A DNA stretch of 64,000 bases from positions 369,513-433,512 of the forward strand of contig NZ_JABFAO010000011.1 in assembly GCF_017168235.1 (NCBI RefSeq), in the 5' to 3' direction. Below the pieces are notes generated by a model that did no database searches, was not told the DNA's origin, and saw only the letters and a program-made list of their open reading frames with translations. This DNA is from Rhodococcus sp. KRD197. Its GTDB lineage: Bacteria; Actinomycetota; Actinomycetes; Mycobacteriales; Mycobacteriaceae. Every line of letters begins with the position of its first letter. The first letter of the stretch is position 1. This document shows positions 38,098 through 47,681 of this stretch, piece after piece. The position numbers were made by a program, and so were the translations under genes.

Positions 38098-39519
38098 TCA
38101 GCTCTCTACTGCGGCGAAGCGGGCACAGGCTTCGACGAATCGACTCACTGATCGCGGGTTTCCCGCCGGATGCGTGTGCAGATACGAGGCGTGAACTCGC
38201 CCCTGAACGAATCCCTCCCGCACGGTGCGCTTCACGGCAGTCGCACTGGGGTTGCGCCATCCCCAGGCAGGCGTCGCATGCTCGGTACCTGTCTCGACCA
38301 ACATCGTGCGGTGAAACTCGTGGCCGGTCACCCGCTCGCCTGCCTCGAACAACACCGAGTCCTCGAGCGCAACCGCATCTCGGTAGCCGAGCGTGAGTTG
38401 CGAGCCGAATCGCGCGTCGACGTCGATCACGCCCGCCATGGCGTGACCGTCCAGGCAACGGGACAGGTACAGCAACCCGGCACATTCGGCATGAATCGGA
38501 ATCTGGCGGCCCGCGAGCGCCCGCACGTCCTGTAGCAGCTCACCGTTGCTTGCCAGAGCTTCTGCGTGCTCCTCGGGAAACCCACCTGGAACGACGATGC
38601 CAGCCGTGCGCTCGGGCAACGCGTCGGTCAAGGGATCGAAGACCGCGACCTCCGCTCCAGCCGCCCGGAGCAACTCGACATGCTCGGCGTACCCGAAGGT
38701 GAAGGCCGGGCCGCCAGCGATCGCGACGACGGGTGAGAAGTTGCTGTGATCGCAGATCTCGGCCTCGGCATCCCACGCAGAACCCGTGACCGAGGACCGG
38801 GCGAGTGCCTGTACAGCGCCCAGATCGACGTGCTCGCGCACGAGGTCCGCCATCGCGTCGACGGCCTGTGCCGCGCGTCCGCCGTGCTCGAGCGCGGTGA
38901 TCAACCCGAGGTGCCGGGACGGCACAGCAAGTTCGGACATCCGCGGCAGCGATCCCAGAACGGGTACACCCACCCGCTCGCACGCCTGCCGCAGCACCTC
39001 CTCGTGGCGTGGGCTGCCTACCCGGTTGAGGATGACCCCGCCGATACGGACGGAAGGATCGTAGGTCGAGAAACCGTGCAGGACCGCGGCGAGAGATTGA
39101 CTGTGACCGCGAGCATCTACGACGAGTACAACAGGTGCGCCGATCGAGGACGCGATCGCCGCGGTGGACCCCTCTGCCGAAGCTGCGCCGCCGCCGGACA
39201 TGTCGATCTTGCCGTCGAAGAGGCCCATCACACCCTCGACGACCGCGATGTCGCAGCCCTTACTGCCGTGCAGGAACAGTGGACCGATGCGATCGGCCCC
39301 AACCATGACCGCGTCGAGATTGCGTCCGGGCAGACCCGTGGCCAGCGCGTGGTAGCCGGGGTCGATGTAGTCCGGCCCCACCTTGAAGGGCGCCACTCGA
39401 TGACCCGCAGCGCGCAACGCACCCATCAGCCCGGTCGCGACCGTCGTCTTCCCGCTTCCCGACGCCGGGGCCGCGATCACGACAGCGGGCGGCGACGCGT
39501 TCAGCGCGTTCGGAGTCAC
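38098..39519 (-). CDS. cobB: Cobyrinic acid a,c-diamide synthase / hydrogenobyrinic acid a,c-diamide synthase
   Basis: About 473 residues. An N-terminal dethiobiotin synthetase-like ATPase (APASGSGKTTVATGLMGALR, GPDYIDPGYH, EGVMGLFDG) activates the corrin carboxylates; the C-terminal glutamine amidotransferase domain (VPGGFPEEHAEALA, HAECAGLLYLSR with the catalytic Cys, HASYLHTHPAGNP) supplies ammonia. GTG 39519 overlaps the cobO stop as GTGA; another GTG lies at 39522. Amidates side chains a and c in aerobic cobalamin synthesis. Confidence 0.95.
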   Translation of the reverse strand: MTPNALNASPPAVVIAAPASGSGKTTVATGLMGALRAAGHRVAPFKVGPDYIDPGYHALATGLPGRNLDAVMVGADRIGPLFLHGSKGCDIAVVEGVMGLFDGKIDMSGGGAASAEGSTAAIASSIGAPVVLVVDARGHSQSLAAVLHGFSTYDPSVRIGGVILNRVGSPRHEEVLRQACERVGVPVLGSLPRMSELAVPSRHLGLITALEHGGRAAQAVDAMADLVREHVDLGAVQALARSSVTGSAWDAEAEICDHSNFSPVVAIAGGPAFTFGYAEHVELLRAAGAEVAVFDPLTDALPERTAGIVVPGGFPEEHAEALASNGELLQDVRALAGRQIPIHAECAGLLYLSRCLDGHAMAGVIDVDARFGSQLTLGYRDAVALEDSVLFEAGERVTGHEFHRTMLVETGTEHATPAWGWRNPSATAVKRTVREGFVQGRVHASYLHTHPAGNPRSVSRFVEACARFAAVES

Positions 39520-40136
39520 CACTCGATTCCGCGCTGACCTTTGCGGCCCGCATCCATCGGATGTTTGACCTTGCTCATCTCGGTGACCAGATCCGCAGCG
39601 TCGATCAGTGCTTGCGGGGCGTCCCTGCCGGTGATGACGACGTGCTGATTCCCTGGGCGATGTGTCAGTACATCGACAACCTCGTCGACGTCGACCCAGC
39701 CCCATTTCAGCGGATAGGTGAACTCGTCCAGGACGTAGAAGCGATGCGTCTGGTCCTGGAGTCGTCGGGCGATCTCCGCCCACCCCTCGGCTGCGGCCGC
39801 GGCGTGATCGACCTCGGACCCCTTCTTGCGGGTCCACGACCAACCCTCGCCCATCTTGTGCCACTCGACGGCACCTCCGACCCCGGAGCTCTCGTGCAGC
39901 TCACCGAGCAATGCGAACGTGGCCTCCTCGCCGACCTTCCATTTTGCACTCTTCACGAATTGGAACACTCCAACGTCGAAACCCTGGTTCCACGCCCGTA
40001 GAGCCATCCCGAATGCAGCGGTCGATTTCCCTTTACCCGGACCGGTGTGGACGGCCAAGATCGGCTGGTTTCGGCGCTGTCGCGTCGTCAGTCCGTCGTC
40101 GGGGACCGATCCCGGACTTGGCACTCCCTGTGGCAT
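39516..40136 (-). CDS. cobO: Cob(I)yrinic acid a,c-diamide adenosyltransferase
   Basis: A 206-residue CobA/CobO/BtuR-type enzyme that attaches the adenosyl group to the corrin cobalt. P-loop: HTGPGKGKSTAAFGMALR near residue 30; then FQFVKSAKWKVGEE, WHKMGEGWSWTRKK and VLDEFTYPLKWGWVD. The ATG at 40136 lies 13 bases after the chelatase stop. It overlaps cobB, so the two are translationally coupled. Confidence 0.96.
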   Translation of the reverse strand: MPQGVPSPGSVPDDGLTTRQRRNQPILAVHTGPGKGKSTAAFGMALRAWNQGFDVGVFQFVKSAKWKVGEEATFALLGELHESSGVGGAVEWHKMGEGWSWTRKKGSEVDHAAAAAEGWAEIARRLQDQTHRFYVLDEFTYPLKWGWVDVDEVVDVLTHRPGNQHVVITGRDAPQALIDAADLVTEMSKVKHPMDAGRKGQRGIEW

Positions 40137-40149
40137 CGTGCAAACCCCC

Positions 40150-42138
40150 TCAGGCCGCGGCGCGAACGACGGCAGCAACCTGCTCCGCCGAAAGGTCGGC
40201 CAGTCGAACGTAGCCGCCCTGGAGGTGACGGGCGAAGTCGGCGGCAAGTCCCAGTCGAACCATGCCGGATTCGCAGTCGACGACGACCGACGCGACACCG
40301 TCGGCGGCGAGTCGAGCTGCCGCGATTCGCGCGCGACCGACCGGGTCGACGCCGCCGGTCGCTCGACCGTCCGTCATCGCGACCACCAGCGCTCGGCGCA
40401 ACGGATCGCGGACCTTCTCGCGCAACACCACCTCGCGAGCTTTGACGAACCCTTGTGCGAGCGGTGATCTGCCGCCGGTCTTCATCCGACGCAAGAGCGT
40501 GGCCGCGACATCGACGCTGGAGGTCGGGGGTAGCACCAGGTCCGCGTCCCGGCCCCGGACCGTGACTACTGCAACCTTGTCTCGACGTTGGTAGGCGTCG
40601 CGTAGCAGTGAGCGCACCGCCCCTGTCACAGCGGAGAGACGATCCCGCGCGGCCATGGATCCGGATGCGTCCACGACGAACACGATGAGATTTCCTTCGC
40701 GCCCCTCACGCAGCGCGCCACGCAGGTCTGCCGGCTCCAGCCGAAATCGGCCGGACGTGCGACCCCTGGCGACCTGTTCCTCCGCGGCGGCGAACAGGGT
40801 GCCGACGAGGTGCAGTCCTTTGCCGCGCTCGGTGGTCGAGCGAACCGCTCGCCCCTGAGTCGAGCGAGAGCGGGATCTGCGCCCCGGCGCGCCGTCACCG
40901 ACACCGGGTATTTCCATCGACCTGGCCCTGAATTCGCTGGCCGGTGCACCGGCGTTGTTCTCCCGCGCTCGGCTCCGCTCCGGGTCGCTGTCCTCTGACT
41001 TGCTGCTGGCTGGGTCGCTGGCGGTTGGGTCGCTACTGGTCGAGGGTTGCGGACCATCGGAGTCGGTGTCCGGAGCGCCGCCGCCATCCGGGTCGGTCGG
41101 GTCAGGGTCGGGCTCGGTCGGGTCGGGGCGTTCGGACTCTGCCTGCTCAGCGGCGTCGCGCATGGCGTCGTCCAACGCCTGTTCGTCGATGCCAGGCTCG
41201 TCGAATGGATCCCGTCTGCGGCGGTGCGGTAGGGCGAGCTCGGCTGCGACGCGCACATCGGACTCTTCGACTTTGTCCGATCCACGCCATGCTGCGTGGG
41301 CTGTGGCCGTTCGCGCGACGACCAGATCCGCTCGCATCCCGTCCACGTCGAACGCCGCACACAGGGCAGCGATTCGGCGTAGCTCGATATCGTCGAGCTC
41401 GATCGCGTCGAGAGCTGCTCGGGCAGCGAGGATCTTGCGCGCAATGTCGGCGTCCGCATCGGCATACGCGGCCGCGAACCGGGACGGATCGCGCTCGTAG
41501 TTCAACCGCCGACGCACGACATCCATCCGTGTGTCGACCTCCCGCGAAGCCCTCACATCGACGGCCAGACCGAACCGGTCCAGCAGCTGCGGACGCAACT
41601 CACCTTCTTCGGGGTTCATCGTTCCGACGAGGACGAACTGTGCCGCATGCGAATGTGAGACACCGTCACGCTCGATGTGAACGCGGCCCATCGCCGCGGC
41701 GTCGAGCAACACATCGACGAGGTGGTCGTGCAGGAGGTTCACCTCGTCGACGTACAGAACACCACGGTGGGCCGCGGCGAGCAGACCCGGTTGAAAGGCC
41801 CGCTCACCGTCCCGAAGCACCTTCTCCAAATCGAGGGAACCGACGACGCGGTCCTCCGTTGCGCCGACCGGTAGTTCGACGAGTCGAGCCGGTCGAGGCC
41901 CATCGCCGTCCTCCACGGCGGGCAGCAGGGCGGCGAGCGCGCGCACCACCGTGGACTTGGCAGTGCCCTTCTCCCCGCGCACCAGAACGCCACCAATACC
42001 GGGGTGCACCGCGCACAGGATCAACGACAAACGCAGTTGATCCTGGCCGACTATCGCACTGAAGGGGTACCCCGGTTGCGGTGCCGCCTCGACTCTCGAT
42101 GAACCCCGGTCGCTGGATGAACCGCTGCCCTGCTGCAC
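40150..42138 (-). CDS. Fused ChlI/ChlD-type magnesium/cobalt chelatase subunit (Rv2850c-like)
   Basis: A 662-residue AAA+ protein fusing an I-type ATPase and a D-type regulator. The ATPase half has [20 protein letters not shown] (Walker A), [22 protein letters not shown] (Walker B) and [20 protein letters not shown] (sensor). An acidic Asp/Pro/Ser-rich linker (about residues 335-430) leads to a vWA domain with the MIDAS motif [10 protein letters not shown]. With CobN (not in this window) it would power cobalt insertion in aerobic B12 synthesis. GTG 42138 is chosen because GAAGGAG lies 5 bases upstream; the frame is open further, but that part is the riboswitch. Confidence 0.92.
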   Translation of the reverse strand: MQQGSGSSSDRGSSRVEAAPQPGYPFSAIVGQDQLRLSLILCAVHPGIGGVLVRGEKGTAKSTVVRALAALLPAVEDGDGPRPARLVELPVGATEDRVVGSLDLEKVLRDGERAFQPGLLAAAHRGVLYVDEVNLLHDHLVDVLLDAAAMGRVHIERDGVSHSHAAQFVLVGTMNPEEGELRPQLLDRFGLAVDVRASREVDTRMDVVRRRLNYERDPSRFAAAYADADADIARKILAARAALDAIELDDIELRRIAALCAAFDVDGMRADLVVARTATAHAAWRGSDKVEESDVRVAAELALPHRRRRDPFDEPGIDEQALDDAMRDAAEQAESERPDPTEPDPDPTDPDGGGAPDTDSDGPQPSTSSDPTASDPASSKSEDSDPERSRARENNAGAPASEFRARSMEIPGVGDGAPGRRSRSRSTQGRAVRSTTERGKGLHLVGTLFAAAEEQVARGRTSGRFRLEPADLRGALREGREGNLIVFVVDASGSMAARDRLSAVTGAVRSLLRDAYQRRDKVAVVTVRGRDADLVLPPTSSVDVAATLLRRMKTGGRSPLAQGFVKAREVVLREKVRDPLRRALVVAMTDGRATGGVDPVGRARIAAARLAADGVASVVVDCESGMVRLGLAADFARHLQGGYVRLADLSAEQVAAVVRAAA

Positions 42139-42189
42139 AAAAACTCCTTCGTAACCCGGTTTCCGCGCCGGGACGGTGTCGGCCACGCC

Positions 42190-42322
42190 GAGGGCGACGC
42201 GCCGTGTTCTACGAGACCGAGCGGTGATCTGGCTTCGAGTGAACGTATCGGTGCACTCGTACACAGTGGCGGGACCGCGCCTGATTCACACAGGACTTCC
42301 CCGCGTCGGCTTCGTTCGTGCT
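42190..42322 (-). promoter_or_regulatory. Cobalamin riboswitch upstream of the B12 operon
   Basis: Read on the minus strand, the region holds the cobalamin riboswitch core in order: GGGGAAGTCCTGTGTGAAT, then CGCGGTCCCGCCACTGTG (the B12 box GCCACTG), and later GAAGCCAGATCACCGCTCGG, matching the AAGyCAGGAnACC element. It begins just after the GNAT stop and ends about 50 bases before the ribosome binding site of the chelatase gene. Adenosylcobalamin binding should reduce expression of chelatase-cobO-cobB-cobE. Exact ends are approximate. Confidence 0.9.
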
Positions 42323-42325
42323 GTC

Positions 42326-42802
42326 TTAAGACTCGTTCCAGGGCGTACCGCCGCCGCGGCGCATAGGCGTGTGCGGAATGCCGTCTTCGAGCACTTCCTC
42401 ACCGTCCGGCTGGAATCCGTGCTTGGCATACATGTCGACGAGGTAACTCTGCGCGTTGATCCGGCACGGTGCTTCCCCGACCTCCGCCAACGCCGCGCGA
42501 AGTATCCGAGTCGTGTGACCCTGACCGCGAGCGGAACGTTGGGTGCACAGACGCCCGATGCGGAACGCTTTCTCACCGTCGTCGTGCTCTTCCATCAGCC
42601 GAAGAGTGCAGACGACTTCACCGTTGCGCTCGAGCCAGAAGTGACGGGTTTCGGCGAGCAGGTCACGGCCGTCCAATTCAGGGTAGGCGCACGCCTGCTC
42701 GACGACGAACACCTCGACACGCAGCTTCAACAGGTCGTACAGAGTGTTGTTGGAAAGATCCAGAGCCCAGGATCTCTTGAGGGCAGCCGCTTGCGTAGTC
42801 AT
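42326..42802 (-). CDS. GNAT family N-acetyltransferase (ElaA-like)
   Basis: A 158-residue acetyltransferase. Seen: LRVEVFVVEQACAYPELDGRD near residue 30 (typical of the ElaA subgroup), IGRLCTQRSARGQGHTTRIL (acetyl-CoA binding R-x-x-G-x-G, here RSARGQGH) and AQSYLVDMYAKHGF. The acceptor is unknown. ATG 42802 is preferred over the TTG at 42805. The riboswitch follows directly after its stop, so the B12 operon has its own leader. Confidence 0.85.
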   Translation of the reverse strand: MTTQAAALKRSWALDLSNNTLYDLLKLRVEVFVVEQACAYPELDGRDLLAETRHFWLERNGEVVCTLRLMEEHDDGEKAFRIGRLCTQRSARGQGHTTRILRAALAEVGEAPCRINAQSYLVDMYAKHGFQPDGEEVLEDGIPHTPMRRGGGTPWNES

Positions 42803-42814
42803 CAACTGTTGCTA

Positions 42815-44350
42815 TCACACGCCGGTTGGCTGTGCGAGTTGAGTCGACTCGTCGAGCAGCAGTCGATCGGAGGTCCAGTCGAACACCTCGCGGAACAACG
42901 CGGGGTCCTCGGCGAGCTTTTTGCCCAGCGACGGGACCATCTCCTTCAGCTTGGGCTGCCACCCGTCGTAGCGGTCAGCGAAGCAACGCTGAAGCACGTC
43001 GAGCATCGCAGGCACGGCCGTCGACGCACCCGGAGATGCACCGAGCAGGCCGGCGATGGTGCCGTCAGCGGCGTTGATGACTGCGGTACCGAATTCGAGG
43101 ACGCCGCCGCGCCCCTTCTTGCGGATCACCTGCACTCGCTGGCCGGCAGAAACCAGTTCCCAATCCTTGCCCAGCACCGTCGGTGCGAACTCCCGCAGTG
43201 TCTCCACGCGAGCGGCCTCGGACTGAGCGAGTTCGGATACCAGGTACTTGACCAATCCGAGCTCGGTGACACCGACACCCAACATGGACATCAGGTTGCC
43301 CGGCTTGATCGAACTGGGCAGGTCGGTGAGTTTGCCCTGCTTGAGGAACTTGGGTGACCAGCCAGCGTACGGCCCGAACAGTAGGCCCGGCTTGCCGCCG
43401 ATGACACGGGTATCGAGGTGAGGCACCGACATCGGCGGCGCCCCGACGGACGCCTTTCCGTACACCTTCGCAGAATGCTGGGAAATCAGATCAGGATTGG
43501 TGCAGCGCAACCACTCACCGCTCACCGGGAAGCCGCCGAATCCCTTGATCTCCTCGATGCCGGACTTCTGCAGCAAGTGCAGCGCTCCCCCGCCCGCACC
43601 GACGAAGACGAACTTCGCGTTGACGGTCTTCTTCGCCCCGGTGCGCAGGTTGGCGACCTTGACATCCCAGGTGCCGTCGGACTGTTTGGAGATGTTTCGG
43701 ACATCGCTACCGAAGTGAACGGTTGCGCCTGCACCCGCGAGGTAGTTGAGCAGCTGGCGAGTGAGGGCACCGAAATCGATGTCGGTGCCCTTGTCGCTCC
43801 AGTTCAGAGCAACCGGATCGCTGAAATCGCGGCCGCGGCCCATCAGTGGCAAACGCCTGGTGAACTCGTCGGCATCGGCGATGTACTCCATACCCTCGAA
43901 CAGTGGGTTCGTCGCAAGCGCGTCGTACCTGGCACGCAGGTACTTCACGTTCTCTTCACCGTGCACGAAGCTGACATGGGGAATCGGGTTGATGAAGTTC
44001 TTCGGATCGCTGAGGATTCCGGAGTCGACGCTGTGCGCCCAGAACTGACGTGAGACCTGGAACTGCTCGTTGACGTTGAGCGCCTTCGAGATATCGACGG
44101 AACCGTCTTTGTTCTGCGGGGTGTAATTCAACTCACACAGGGCCGAGTGGCCGGTGCCGGCGTTGTTCCATGCGTCACTGCTTTCTGCAGCGGCCGCGTC
44201 GAGTCGCTCGTACACATCGATCGACCATTCAGGTTCGAGCTGCCGCAACAACGCGCCCAGAGTGGCACTCATGATTCCGGCGCCGACCAGAACCACGTCG
44301 GTCTTGACCCGTTTGACCTGCTCTTCGTTGGAACGCTGTTCGTTTGACAC
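42815..44350 (-). CDS. mqo: Malate:quinone oxidoreductase
   Basis: A 511-residue peripheral membrane flavoprotein that oxidises malate to oxaloacetate and passes electrons to menaquinone. N-terminal FAD-binding [39 protein letters not shown] is the family signature; the C-terminal part has [15 protein letters not shown] and [18 protein letters not shown]. The start is GTG 44350 with an AAGGA-type box 13 bases upstream. Place and strand match Rv2852c. Confidence 0.97.
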   Translation of the reverse strand: MSNEQRSNEEQVKRVKTDVVLVGAGIMSATLGALLRQLEPEWSIDVYERLDAAAAESSDAWNNAGTGHSALCELNYTPQNKDGSVDISKALNVNEQFQVSRQFWAHSVDSGILSDPKNFINPIPHVSFVHGEENVKYLRARYDALATNPLFEGMEYIADADEFTRRLPLMGRGRDFSDPVALNWSDKGTDIDFGALTRQLLNYLAGAGATVHFGSDVRNISKQSDGTWDVKVANLRTGAKKTVNAKFVFVGAGGGALHLLQKSGIEEIKGFGGFPVSGEWLRCTNPDLISQHSAKVYGKASVGAPPMSVPHLDTRVIGGKPGLLFGPYAGWSPKFLKQGKLTDLPSSIKPGNLMSMLGVGVTELGLVKYLVSELAQSEAARVETLREFAPTVLGKDWELVSAGQRVQVIRKKGRGGVLEFGTAVINAADGTIAGLLGASPGASTAVPAMLDVLQRCFADRYDGWQPKLKEMVPSLGKKLAEDPALFREVFDWTSDRLLLDESTQLAQPTGV

Positions 44351-44443
44351 TGGAGATTCGACTTCCTTGTCCGTGAGTACTCGTTGCCGAGTTCTGCTTC
44401 AGGTAGCGGTTACGTTACCCGCCCGTACATACCCGTCCCGACC

Positions 44444-44478
44444 CCCGTGAAAAGCCCCGTGAAACGCCCGCGAAATGC
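44444..44478. repeat. 12-base tandem repeat, about 3 units, in the mqo/hydrolase divergent region
   Basis: CCCGTGAAAAGC (44444), CCCGTGAAACGC (44456) and CCGCGAAATGC (44468) are consecutive near-copies. They lie between the divergent starts of mqo and the alpha/beta hydrolase. Confidence 0.7.
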
Positions 44479-44535
44479 ACTGCCTCGATTGTGCTCCTCA
44501 CGGCATCGCCGAACTGCCAACTACAGTTGTGATCT

Positions 44536-45576
44536 GTGACTACCTGGGTGCCCGATGTCCTCGGCGACGGCTACGAACAGACAACCATCCCACTCGGCGA
44601 CGACCCGGACGGCGAGGGGCAGGTCGAAGCCACGCTGGTCCGTTACCAGCCGGCCGACGCTCGACCCGCCGGGCGTGCGGTGATCTATGTCCACGGATAC
44701 ACCGACTACTTCTTCCAGCAGCACCTCGCCGAACACTTCACCGAGCAGGGCTTCGCGTTCTACGCCCTCGATCTCCGCAAGTGCGGCCGTTCACTACGTG
44801 CCGGGCAGACACCGCACTTCGTAACGGATCTGGCGATCTACGACGCCGAACTCGACGAGGCTCTAGCGCTGGTTCGCGCAGACACCGGCGGGGGGTCGGT
44901 GGTTCTCACCGCTCACTCGACCGGAGGACTCATCCTCCCGCTGTGGCTCGACAGGCGCAATCGGCGTGAAGGGGGCACTGCGGCAATGGGGATAGACGGC
45001 GTCATCCTCAACAGCCCGTGGTTCGACCTGCAGGGCCCCGCAGCGATGCGAACCGTCGGGACCACGGCAATCGACGTCATCGGACGCGTCAGGGCCAAGG
45101 CTCCGGTACCCGGACAGGGCCTCGACACCTATGGACTTTCCCTCGCCAAGGATCACTTCGGCGAATGGGAATACAACCTGGATTGGAAGCCACTCGCCGG
45201 GTTCCCCGTTACGTTCGGCTGGATCCGCGCCATTCGACAGGGTCACGCTGCATTGCATCGTGGGCTCGACATCGGCGTGCCATCGCTGATCCTGCGTTCG
45301 AAGGTCACGCATTTCTCGCGCAAGTACAGCTCGCGAGTCGATGTCGCCGACGCCGTCCTCGACGTGCGCCAGATCGCGCGGTGGGCAGGGTGCTTGGGCG
45401 ATCGAACGACCGTCGTACCGATCGAAGGTGCACGGCACGATGTGTTTCTCTCCCAGGAGATCCCGCGAACTCGGGCATTCGAAGAGGTCGACGAATGGCT
45501 GGGTTGGCTCTATCGCAGCGCCCACATCGAACGCGAATCGGGCAAGGACCACAACGAAACGGGTACCGCTCGATGA
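44536..45576 (+). CDS. Alpha/beta hydrolase (serine aminopeptidase S33 / lysophospholipase type; Rv2854-like)
   Basis: A 346-residue hydrolase. The oxyanion region is VIYVHGYTDYFFQQHLAEHF, the nucleophile elbow is LTAHSTGGLILPLW (Ser in AHSTG, where GHSxG is more usual), and the catalytic His is in EGARHDVFLS near residue 310. The GTG start at 44536 lacks a strong ribosome binding site. It overlaps mtr as ATGA, the same pairing as Rv2854-Rv2855 in M. tuberculosis, so it may serve mycothiol-linked or lipid metabolism; substrate unknown. Confidence 0.85.
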   Translation: MTTWVPDVLGDGYEQTTIPLGDDPDGEGQVEATLVRYQPADARPAGRAVIYVHGYTDYFFQQHLAEHFTEQGFAFYALDLRKCGRSLRAGQTPHFVTDLAIYDAELDEALALVRADTGGGSVVLTAHSTGGLILPLWLDRRNRREGGTAAMGIDGVILNSPWFDLQGPAAMRTVGTTAIDVIGRVRAKAPVPGQGLDTYGLSLAKDHFGEWEYNLDWKPLAGFPVTFGWIRAIRQGHAALHRGLDIGVPSLILRSKVTHFSRKYSSRVDVADAVLDVRQIARWAGCLGDRTTVVPIEGARHDVFLSQEIPRTRAFEEVDEWLGWLYRSAHIERESGKDHNETGTAR

Positions 45577-46961
45577 GCGAATACAGGCATTTCGATCTCG
45601 CCGTCATCGGCTCGGGCTCCGGCAACTCCATTCCCGACGAGCGATTCGGCGATCTGAAGGTTGCTCTGTTCGAGGAGCATTCCCCGTTCGGCGGCACCTG
45701 TCTGAATGTCGGGTGCATTCCGACGAAGATGTTCGTCTACGCGGCTGAGGTCGCGCAGACCATTCGCGAATCGGCTCGGTACGGGATCGATTCGACCATC
45801 GAGAAGGTCAGATGGACGGATATCGTCGACCGCGTCTTCGGCCGAATAGACCCTATCTCCGCCGGCGGGGAGAACTATCGCGAAACCGGAAGTGACAACG
45901 TCACGCTCTTCCGTGGCCACGCATCGTTCGTCGGCCCGAGAACGATCGACACCGGCACCGGTGAGGTGATCACAGCTGATCAGGTCGTCGTGGCCGCCGG
46001 TTCCCGACCGGTGGTTCCGGAGCAGGTACGCGAGAGCGGTGTCGCGTTCCACACCAACGAGGACGTGATGCGCCTGCCTTCGCTGCCCGAGCACCTCGTC
46101 ATCCTGGGTTCCGGATACATTGCGTCCGAGTTCGCGCACGTGTTCGGCTCGCTGGGCTCGAAGGTGTCGATGGTCGCCCGCAAGGACAACGTCCTACGTG
46201 GGCTCGATACCGACATCTCGAACAGATTTACCGAACTGGCACAGAAGAACTGGGACGTCCACCTCAATTCCGGCGAGGCGCTGGCAGTCTCCGAGGGTGA
46301 CCGAGTCGGCCTCGAACTGCGTGACGGAACGCGGGTTCTCGGCGACGCACTGCTCGTCGCAATCGGTCGTGTGCCGAACGGTGACCACATCGGCGCCGAA
46401 GCCGGCGGCATCGAACTCGACGACGAAGGACGGGTGGTCGTCGACGAGTTCGGGCGCACGACCGCCGAAGGCGTCTTCGCGGTCGGGGACGTGTCCTCGG
46501 AGCACCAGCTCAAGCATGTCGCCAACCACGAAGCTCGCGTGGTGCAGTACAACCTGCTTCAGCGCGAGTGGGACGACACCTCTCGATTTCGGGCGTTCGA
46601 TCACCGATTCGTGCCTGCCGCTGTGTTCACGCACCCACAGATCGCTGTTGTCGGCCTCACCGAGGACGAGGCCCTCGAGGCAGGCCTCGACATCACGGTG
46701 AAAATTCAGTCCTACGGAGACGTCGCGTACGGCTGGGCCATGGAGGATCGCGAGGGCTTCTGCAAGATCATCGCGGAGAGGAAGACCGGCCGCATTCTCG
46801 GCGCGCACGTCATGGGCGCGCAGGCCCCGACGGTTCTGCAGCCCCTCATCCAGGCAATGAGCTTCGGAACGACCGCAACCGAGATGGCCCGTGGTCAGTA
46901 CTGGATCCATCCGGGTCTGCCGGAGGTAGTGGAGAACGCCTTACTGGGCCTCGATATCTGA
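45573..46961 (+). CDS. mtr: Mycothione reductase
   Basis: A 462-residue flavoprotein disulfide reductase that keeps mycothiol reduced with NADPH. The FAD motif is VIGSGSGNSI, the redox-active disulfide is GGTCLNVGCIPTK, the NADPH domain shows LVILGSGYIASEFAHVFGSLG, and the C-terminal His-Glu pair is in WIHPGLPEVVENALLGLD. The ATG overlaps the hydrolase stop. Mycothiol is specific to actinobacteria, so this gene supports the taxonomic assignment. Confidence 0.95.
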   Translation: MSEYRHFDLAVIGSGSGNSIPDERFGDLKVALFEEHSPFGGTCLNVGCIPTKMFVYAAEVAQTIRESARYGIDSTIEKVRWTDIVDRVFGRIDPISAGGENYRETGSDNVTLFRGHASFVGPRTIDTGTGEVITADQVVVAAGSRPVVPEQVRESGVAFHTNEDVMRLPSLPEHLVILGSGYIASEFAHVFGSLGSKVSMVARKDNVLRGLDTDISNRFTELAQKNWDVHLNSGEALAVSEGDRVGLELRDGTRVLGDALLVAIGRVPNGDHIGAEAGGIELDDEGRVVVDEFGRTTAEGVFAVGDVSSEHQLKHVANHEARVVQYNLLQREWDDTSRFRAFDHRFVPAAVFTHPQIAVVGLTEDEALEAGLDITVKIQSYGDVAYGWAMEDREGFCKIIAERKTGRILGAHVMGAQAPTVLQPLIQAMSFGTTATEMARGQYWIHPGLPEVVENALLGLDI

Positions 46962-46983
46962 CGAGGCTCGATATCCGACGAGG
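46950..46983. repeat. 17-bp tandem duplication covering the mtr stop codon
   Basis: CTCGATATCTGACGAGG (46950-46966) is followed directly by CTCGATATCCGACGAGG (46967-46983), one mismatch. The first copy holds the mtr stop codon. CCTCG/CGAGG arms also allow small hairpins, so it may act in termination between mtr and the convergent gene. Confidence 0.75.
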
Positions 46984-46995
46984 CTCGGCGGCTCG

Positions 46996-47562
46996 TCACC
47001 AGGGACTGGTGCGAAGAACGATCTCGGTGGCGAGCTCCGCCGTCGCATCGGCCGGAACCTTGCCGACGCCGTCGAGCTGAACCACGCGGAAGTCTCCGTA
47101 GACGAGACGGCCGCTGCTGTCGGCGACCGCGCGTCCGAGCGAATTTCCGACGACAATCGTCGTCGGAAGCTCGACCGGCGGGCAGTCTGCCGCGAGCACG
47201 AGGCCGTTCTGGTCTGCGACGGCCGGATGGCCGCGGTCGCAGACGACGAGACTGGCGATTCTGCCGAACGTCCGCGCCGCGAGTGTCCATGCCAGCTCAG
47301 CGCCCTCGTCGGTGCCGACGAGGTGGACCCATGGCAGCGACAACTCGTCCAGGACCGCCAGCACCGCACTGTGGTCCAGGCCTGCGATATCTTCCACGGC
47401 AACGGTTTTGAGATCCGAGTTGTGCAGCCGCTCGGCGACGCCGTCGTACAGGTCGGGAGGGTCACCCAGTCCCGGAAGCATCAGCACTGCGTGCCTGGAA
47501 TCCGGCCCTGCGATACGCAGCGAGCAGCTCCCGTCTCGGGTCGTCACTTGCTTGTGGTCCAT
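46996..47562 (-). CDS. Alpha/beta hydrolase fold protein, probably catalytically degenerate
   Basis: A 188-residue protein with the start of an alpha/beta hydrolase fold (AVLMLPGLGDPPDLYDGVAERL) and a nucleophile-elbow-like LVGTDEGAELAW, where Asp takes the place of Ser. The usual C-terminal GxGHxP motif is here GVGKVPAD, with Lys instead of the catalytic His. There is no lid domain. It may bind rather than cleave a ligand. ATG 47562 is the start; the frame is open to 47673 but overlaps the next promoter. It converges on mtr. Confidence 0.65.
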   Translation of the reverse strand: MDHKQVTTRDGSCSLRIAGPDSRHAVLMLPGLGDPPDLYDGVAERLHNSDLKTVAVEDIAGLDHSAVLAVLDELSLPWVHLVGTDEGAELAWTLAARTFGRIASLVVCDRGHPAVADQNGLVLAADCPPVELPTTIVVGNSLGRAVADSSGRLVYGDFRVVQLDGVGKVPADATAELATEIVLRTSPW

Positions 47563-47639
47563 GGCCTCGACGCTACTGCACCACCCGCCTCCACCTCGAT
47601 AGCCGGCATGGAGTTGCACAGCCGATGGACAGGTTCTAT

Positions 47640-47667
47640 GGTTAATTACATGAGTAAGGAACCATGT
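47640..47667. promoter_or_regulatory. Candidate operator upstream of the GntR gene
   Basis: ATGGTT and AACCAT form a 6-bp inverted repeat with a 16-base spacer containing the AT-rich TTAATTACAT, placed 15-40 bases before the regulator ATG. The position fits autoregulation by the GntR protein, but arm length is short. Confidence 0.3.
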
Positions 47668-47681
47668 AGCCAAACAGTCTC

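Noticed and set aside
42139..42264. N-terminal extension of the chelatase frame to GTG 42264
   Set aside because: This stretch is the cobalamin riboswitch; a strong ribosome binding site precedes GTG 42138 instead.
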